From Mycobacterium sp. 1100029.7 (GTDB lineage Bacteria; Actinomycetota; Actinomycetes; Mycobacteriales; Mycobacteriaceae), in assembly GCF_001665235.1 (NCBI RefSeq), contig NZ_LZSC01000055.1, forward strand, positions 1 through 51,562: a DNA stretch of 51,562 bases. The letters run 5' to 3'. The notes under the pieces are model-generated. The model saw only the letters and a list, made by a program, of their open reading frames with translations, searched no databases and was not told where the DNA came from. Positions 48,124 to 51,562 of this stretch are shown in pieces (position 1 is the first letter of the stretch; each line of letters opens with the position of its first letter). A program made the translations under genes and the position numbers.

Positions 48124-49416
48124 GTGCGTTCGGTGGAGGAGCAGCAGGCCCGGATAACGGCGGCCGCGGTAGCGCCGCGCCCGATACGGGTGGCTATCGC
48201 GGAGGCGCAGGGCTTGATGTGCGCCGAAGAAGTAGTGACCGAGCGGCCGCTGCCCGGATTCGACCAGGCGGCGATCGACGGTTACGCGGTGCGCAGTGTC
48301 GACGTGCTGGGCATCGGTGAAGTGGGCGCGGATCTGCCTCTCGACGAGACCGGCGAGCCGATGGCCGACGACGACAATCCCGGCGGCCTGGTCTTGCCGG
48401 TCATGGGCACCATCGAGGCCGGTACGCGCACGCCCAGCAGGCTGCAGCCCGGCCAGGCCGTCCGGGTGCAGACCGGGGCGCCGTTGCCCACCCTGGCCGA
48501 CGCGGTGCTGCCGCTGCGCTGGACCGACGGCGGGACGTCGAAGGTGCGGATCCTGCGGGGTGCGCCCTCGGGTGCCTATGTGCGTCGGGCCGGCGACGAC
48601 GTGCAGCCGGGTGACGTCGCGGTGCGGGCCGGCACCATCATCGGTGCGGCGCAGGTGGGCCTGCTCGCGGCGGTCGGCCGGGAGCGGGTGCTGGTGCATC
48701 CGCGGCCCCGGGTCACGATCATGGCGGTGGGCGGCGAGCTGGTCGACATTTCGCGGACCCCGAGCAACGGCCAGGTCTACGACGTCAATTCCTACGCGTT
48801 GGCGGCCGCGGCCCGGGATGCCGGCGCGGAGGTCAACCGGGTTGGCATTGTCTCCAACAATCCCAAAGAGCTCGGCGAGATCGTCCAGGGACAGATCAAT
48901 CGTGCCGAGGTCGTCGTGATCGCCGGCGGTGTCGGCGGCGCGGCCACCGAGGCGGTGCGCGCGGTGCTGTCCGAGCTGGGGGACATGGAGGTGGTGCGCG
49001 TCGCCATGCATCCCGGGTCGGTCCAGGGCTTCGGGCAGCTCGGGCGCGAAGGCGTGCCGGTGTTTCTGTTGCCGTCCAACCCGGTGAGCGCGCTGGTGGT
49101 GTTCGAGGTGATGGTTCGGCCGTTGATCCGGCTGTCGCTGGGCAAGCGTCAGCCGATGCGCCGCATCGTGCAGGCCCGCACCCTGTCGCCGATCACATCG
49201 GTGGCCGGGCGCAAGGGGTATCTGCGTGGTCAGCTGATGCGCGACCAGGACAGCGGCGAGTACCTGGTGCAGGCGCTGGGTGGAGCACCCGGGGCGTCGT
49301 CGCATTTGCTGGCGACGCTGGCTGAGGCAAACTGTCTAGTCGTGGTTCCCAGTGGGGCCGAACAGATTCGGACCGGCGAGATCGTCGACGTCGCGTTCTT
49401 GGCCCAGCGCGGCTGA
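48124..49416 (+). CDS. moeA1: MoeA-family gephyrin-like protein (MoeA1/Glp)
   Basis: The 430-residue protein has the MoeA domain order, with FDQAAIDGYAV carrying the conserved Asp, VQTGAPLPTLADAVLPL, and LPSNPVSALVVFEVMVRPL. The motif TGDEL of canonical MoeA reads VGGEL, and the usual GGVSxGxxDY loop reads GGVGGAATEAV, so molybdenum insertion activity is uncertain. Its gene neighbourhood with glpR suggests it is the actinobacterial Glp, reported to bind FtsZ and the receptor GlpR in Corynebacterium. The GTG at 48124 follows GAGAGG and matches the start of Rv0994. The frame is open back to ATG 48040, which lacks a ribosome-binding site. Confidence 0.88.
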   Translation: MRSVEEQQARITAAAVAPRPIRVAIAEAQGLMCAEEVVTERPLPGFDQAAIDGYAVRSVDVLGIGEVGADLPLDETGEPMADDDNPGGLVLPVMGTIEAGTRTPSRLQPGQAVRVQTGAPLPTLADAVLPLRWTDGGTSKVRILRGAPSGAYVRRAGDDVQPGDVAVRAGTIIGAAQVGLLAAVGRERVLVHPRPRVTIMAVGGELVDISRTPSNGQVYDVNSYALAAAARDAGAEVNRVGIVSNNPKELGEIVQGQINRAEVVVIAGGVGGAATEAVRAVLSELGDMEVVRVAMHPGSVQGFGQLGREGVPVFLLPSNPVSALVVFEVMVRPLIRLSLGKRQPMRRIVQARTLSPITSVAGRKGYLRGQLMRDQDSGEYLVQALGGAPGASSHLLATLAEANCLVVVPSGAEQIRTGEIVDVAFLAQRG

Positions 49417-49437
49417 CTCCAACGACTGCGCACGCTC

Positions 49438-50091
49438 GTGAACCTCTTGCGCTCCAATTCCCGTCATCCCGGTTGGCCCTCGTCGGTGGGTCCGCTGCGG
49501 GTCGCGGCGGGCGTGGTCCGGTTGCGGCCGGTGCGGATGCGCGACGGTGCCCAATGGAGTCGCCATCGGTTGGCCGATCGCAAACACCTCGAGCCGTGGG
49601 AGCCGACGGCCGAGGGTGATTGGACGATTCGGCACACCGTCGCGGCGTGGCCCGCGCTGTGCTCCGGGCTGCGTGCCGAGGCCCGCAACGGCCGGATGTT
49701 GCCCTTTGTGATCGAGCTCGACGGGCAGTTCTGCGGGCAGATGACCATCGGCAACGTGACGCATGGGGCGTTGCGCTCGGCATGGATCGGCTACTGGGTG
49801 CCCAGCTGTGCGACCGGTGGCGGGGTGGCCACCGGCGCACTCGCATTGGGACTCGACCACTGCTTCGGCCCGGTCATGCTGCATCGCGTCGAGGCCACCG
49901 TGCGTCCGGAGAATGTGGCGAGCCGGGCCGTGCTGACGAAGGTCGGATTCCGCGAAGAGGGCCTGCTGCGGCGCTACCTCGAGGTTGACCGGGCCTGGCG
50001 CGACCACCTGCTGGTGGCCATCACCGCCGAAGAGGTCTACGGATCGGTGGCGTCCACCCTGGTCCGCGCCGGACACGCCCGCTGGGCCTGA
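49438..50091 (+). CDS. rimJ: GNAT N-acetyltransferase, RimJ type
   Basis: The 217-residue protein has the RimJ/RimL acetyltransferase pattern: VVRLRPVRMRDG, then QFCGQMTIGNVTHGALRSAWIGYWV, RVEATVRPENVASRAVLTKVGFREEG and YLEVDRAWRDHLLVAI. It would acetylate the N-terminus of a protein, possibly ribosomal S5. It corresponds to Rv0995. The GTG at 49438 is 21 nt after the moeA1 stop and has no clear ribosome-binding site. Confidence 0.9.
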   Translation: MNLLRSNSRHPGWPSSVGPLRVAAGVVRLRPVRMRDGAQWSRHRLADRKHLEPWEPTAEGDWTIRHTVAAWPALCSGLRAEARNGRMLPFVIELDGQFCGQMTIGNVTHGALRSAWIGYWVPSCATGGGVATGALALGLDHCFGPVMLHRVEATVRPENVASRAVLTKVGFREEGLLRRYLEVDRAWRDHLLVAITAEEVYGSVASTLVRAGHARWA

Positions 50092-50246
50092 CTTCTCCGC
50101 GCCGAGATCGCCATCAGGGCGGTGCTGCGGTCCGCGATCGCGACCGTGGTGGCCATCTCGACGCTCTCCAACCCGCCGCTGTGGGGAAATCGCAATAAAA
50201 ATGTGGCTAACGTGACATATGTGGCGTGTGATGCTTGATTGAGCGA

Positions 50247-50264
50247 AATTACAGGTGTGTAATT
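50247..50264. promoter_or_regulatory. AT-rich inverted repeat upstream of glpR
   Basis: AATTACA-GGTG-TGTAATT is a perfect 7-bp inverted repeat in an otherwise GC-rich genome. It lies 68 bp before the glpR ATG. The 241-bp gap (50092-50332) holds no gene, and this is its most conspicuous element. Confidence 0.45.
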
Positions 50265-50332
50265 GCGCTGGTCACAGGTCCCGACCGCGCAGGTTCACTC
50301 GCGGGGGATCCGACCAGAAGGAGCAGGTCATC

Positions 50333-51358
50333 ATGCCAAGCATCCCGCAGTCGTTGTTGTGGATCTCTCTAGTGGTGCTCTGGCTGTTCGTGCTGGTACC
50401 CATGCTGATCAGCAAGCGTGACGCCGTGCGACGCACCAGTGACGTGGCACTGGCCACCCGGGTGCTCAACGGCGGGGCCGGCTCTCGGCTGCTCCGGCGC
50501 AGTGGTCCGGCCGCTGGTCACCGCAGTGACCCGGACTGGAAGCCCGAGGAAGACGCCACCGACGAGCTCGACAGCCAGCGCGAGGACGACCTCGACGACG
50601 GTCACGACGCCGAGACCGAGGAACTGCGCCCGGCGCGGCCCGTCGTGATGAAGATGGCGGTCGCCGAGCCCGCCGAGCCCGACTACCTGGACGTCGACGT
50701 CATCGAAGACTCCGGTGCGCTGCCGGCTGGGGCGAGCGCCGAGGTCACCGAGCCGCAGCTCACCCCGGTGGCCGAAGTCGACGATCACGACGAGGTCGAG
50801 GCCGAGGACGACGACCTAGACGATGAGTACGAGTACATCGAGGACTCGTCGGGCCTGGAGCCCGAAGCCGACGACGAGGACACCGATTTCCGCCAGCGGG
50901 TAGTCCCGGCGAGTGCCCGCCGTCGCCGTCAGTCCGACTCCAAGACCGCGGCGGCCGTGACCGCCCGCAAGTACGCCTTCCGCCGCAAGGTGCTGCTGGT
51001 GATGGCGGTCGTCCTGGTCGGCTCGGCCACCGCCGCGTTCGAGATCACCCGAGCGGCGTGGTGGGTGTGCGGCGTCGCCACCGCGATCACCGTGCTCTAC
51101 CTGGGTTATCTGCGCCGCCAGACCAAGATCGAGGAGAAGGTACGCCGTCGCCGTACGCACCGGATGGCACGCGCGCGCCTGGGTGTCGAGAATGCCCGCG
51201 ACCGCGGCTACGACGTCGTGCCCTCGCGACTGCGGCGTCCCGGCGCGGTGGTTCTGGAGATCGACGACGAGGACCCGATCTTCGAGCACCTGGAGTACGC
51301 GATGCCGCAGCACAACTACGGCTGGTCCCGCGACCTGCCGCGCGCCGTCGGCCAGTAG
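50333..51358 (+). CDS. glpR: Divisome membrane protein GlpR/SepX-like
   Basis: The 341-residue protein corresponds to Rv0996. An N-terminal membrane segment (SLLWISLVVLWLFVLVPMLI, about 6-25) is followed by a basic patch and a long acidic region (about 75-190). Two further membrane segments lie at about 222-241 and 244-262. A basic stretch and a conserved tail EHLEYAMPQHNYGWSRDLPRA end it. NCBI families call it gephyrin-like molybdotransferase receptor GlpR; the Streptomyces relative is SepX. It probably anchors Glp (MoeA1, two genes upstream) to the septal membrane. ATG 50333 follows AAGGAG; the frame is open to 50255 but has no better start. Confidence 0.85.
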   Translation: MPSIPQSLLWISLVVLWLFVLVPMLISKRDAVRRTSDVALATRVLNGGAGSRLLRRSGPAAGHRSDPDWKPEEDATDELDSQREDDLDDGHDAETEELRPARPVVMKMAVAEPAEPDYLDVDVIEDSGALPAGASAEVTEPQLTPVAEVDDHDEVEAEDDDLDDEYEYIEDSSGLEPEADDEDTDFRQRVVPASARRRRQSDSKTAAAVTARKYAFRRKVLLVMAVVLVGSATAAFEITRAAWWVCGVATAITVLYLGYLRRQTKIEEKVRRRRTHRMARARLGVENARDRGYDVVPSRLRRPGAVVLEIDDEDPIFEHLEYAMPQHNYGWSRDLPRAVGQ

Positions 51359-51391
51359 CGCCTGGCGGTGCTCGACACCTCCCGGAACTGG

Positions 51392-51397
51392 TAGCCT
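51392..51397 (+). promoter_or_regulatory. Candidate -10 element for the tRNA-Ala gene
   Basis: TAGCCT lies 11 nt before the mature tRNA 5' end, placing transcription start near 51404. The -35 region is weak. Confidence 0.45.
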
Positions 51398-51408
51398 GCT
51401 AGCGGTCA

Positions 51409-51481
51409 GGGGCTATGGCGCAGTTGGTAGCGCGACTCGTTCGCATCGAGTAGGTCAGGGGTTCGATTCCCCTTAGCTCCA
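51409..51481 (+). tRNA. tRNA-Ala, anticodon CGC
   Basis: A full 73-nt cloverleaf can be drawn. The acceptor pairs GGGGCTA with TAGCTCC, including the G3:U70 pair that identifies tRNA-Ala. The D stem pairs GCGC with GCGC. The anticodon arm is ACTCG-TTCGCAT-CGAGT with CGC at 51442-51444, reading GCG codons. The T arm contains GGGGTTCGATTCCCC. The discriminator base is A, and CCA is not encoded. Confidence 0.95.
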
Positions 51482-51490
51482 CAACTGTGA

Positions 51491-51535
51491 TGAGTCGCGT
51501 CATCGGTTACAGCTGAGTCGCGTCATTGGTGACAG
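51491..51535 (+). repeat. Two direct 22-bp repeats downstream of tRNA-Ala
   Basis: Positions 51491-51512 and 51514-51535 are near-identical 22-mers (20 of 22 matches, 23-bp period). They share TGAGTCGCGTCAT at the start and ACAG at the end. They lie between the tRNA and a terminator. Repeated end-like motifs of this kind can be transposase-binding sites at an insertion element terminus, but no transposase gene lies inside the window. Confidence 0.65.
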
Positions 51536-51538
51536 ATT

Positions 51539-51562
51539 GCCCCGGCCATCGGCCGGGGCTTT
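51539..51562 (+). terminator. Rho-independent terminator at the right edge
   Basis: GCCCCGGCC-ATC-GGCCGGGGC is a perfect 9-bp stem followed by TTT, where the window ends. It could terminate the tRNA transcript or one arriving from the right. Confidence 0.7.

Overview
The window comes from a high-GC actinomycete and is almost certainly a chromosomal segment of a non-tuberculous Mycobacterium. The gene order follows the Mycobacterium tuberculosis Rv0940c-Rv0996 segment, as I recall it: LLM oxidoreductase, STAS/ATPase protein, monooxygenase, fpg-like, SDR, pgi, chorismate mutase, uvrD1, M23 peptidase, sucCD, Rv0953c, Rv0954, perM, purNH, Rv0958-Rv0959, Rv0966c, echA7-fadE12-accA2-accD2-fadE13-Rv0976c, rpmF, mprAB-pepD-moaB2-mscL, Rv0990c-ruc-5-FTHF cycloligase, galU-moeA1-rimJ-glpR and tRNA-Ala. 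It differs from M. tuberculosis in several places. An intact cobF lies next to a full-length fpg-like gene. A thiolase-like gene follows sucD. A condensation-fold acyltransferase pair follows the VWA gene. I see no csoR-ctpV and no PE_PGRS genes. No database search was run, so homologue names rest on recognisable motifs, length and order.

Region by region. 1-9.5 kb: lipid and redox accessory genes (KstR-type operator, fused STAS-HATPase regulator, flavin monooxygenase relative coupled to an AurF-like di-iron oxygenase), cobF, DNA glycosylase, SDR, an MpaB/DUF2236 oxygenase divergent from a TetR regulator, and pgi. 9.6-18.3 kb: chorismate mutase, UvrD1 helicase, a small membrane protein and an M23 peptidase, then sucCD with a strong terminator, then a thiolase-like protein. 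18.3-27.5 kb: a second KstR-marked LLM oxidoreductase, the division-associated membrane proteins Rv0954 and PerM, purN-purH, and a MoxR-type ATPase overlapping a VWA protein. 27.5-31.2 kb: WS/DGAT-like and PapA-like acyltransferases and a DUF1707 protein.

31.2-39.8 kb is a tightly coupled minus-strand operon: AtuA-like, acyl-CoA dehydrogenase, carboxylase beta and alpha, acyl-CoA dehydrogenase, enoyl-CoA hydratase. Its composition resembles acyclic-terpene or leucine (Atu/Liu) degradation. 39.9-45.2 kb: rpmF, then the envelope-stress system mprAB-pepD-moaB2 with two tandem-repeat MprA-type boxes, then mscL. 45.2-51.6 kb: an HrcA/CIRCE-marked Ruc chaperone and SAF protein, 5-FTHF cyclo-ligase, galU, the gephyrin-like moeA1/glp with its likely membrane partner glpR, and tRNA-Ala(CGC). 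The tRNA is followed by two near-identical 22-bp repeats and a terminator.

A recurring feature is a TANNNT -10 hexamer 6-7 nt before the start codon, which implies leaderless transcripts (SDR, TetR, pgi, purN, Rv0958-like, galU). I found no complete insertion sequence, CRISPR array, rRNA or riboswitch.
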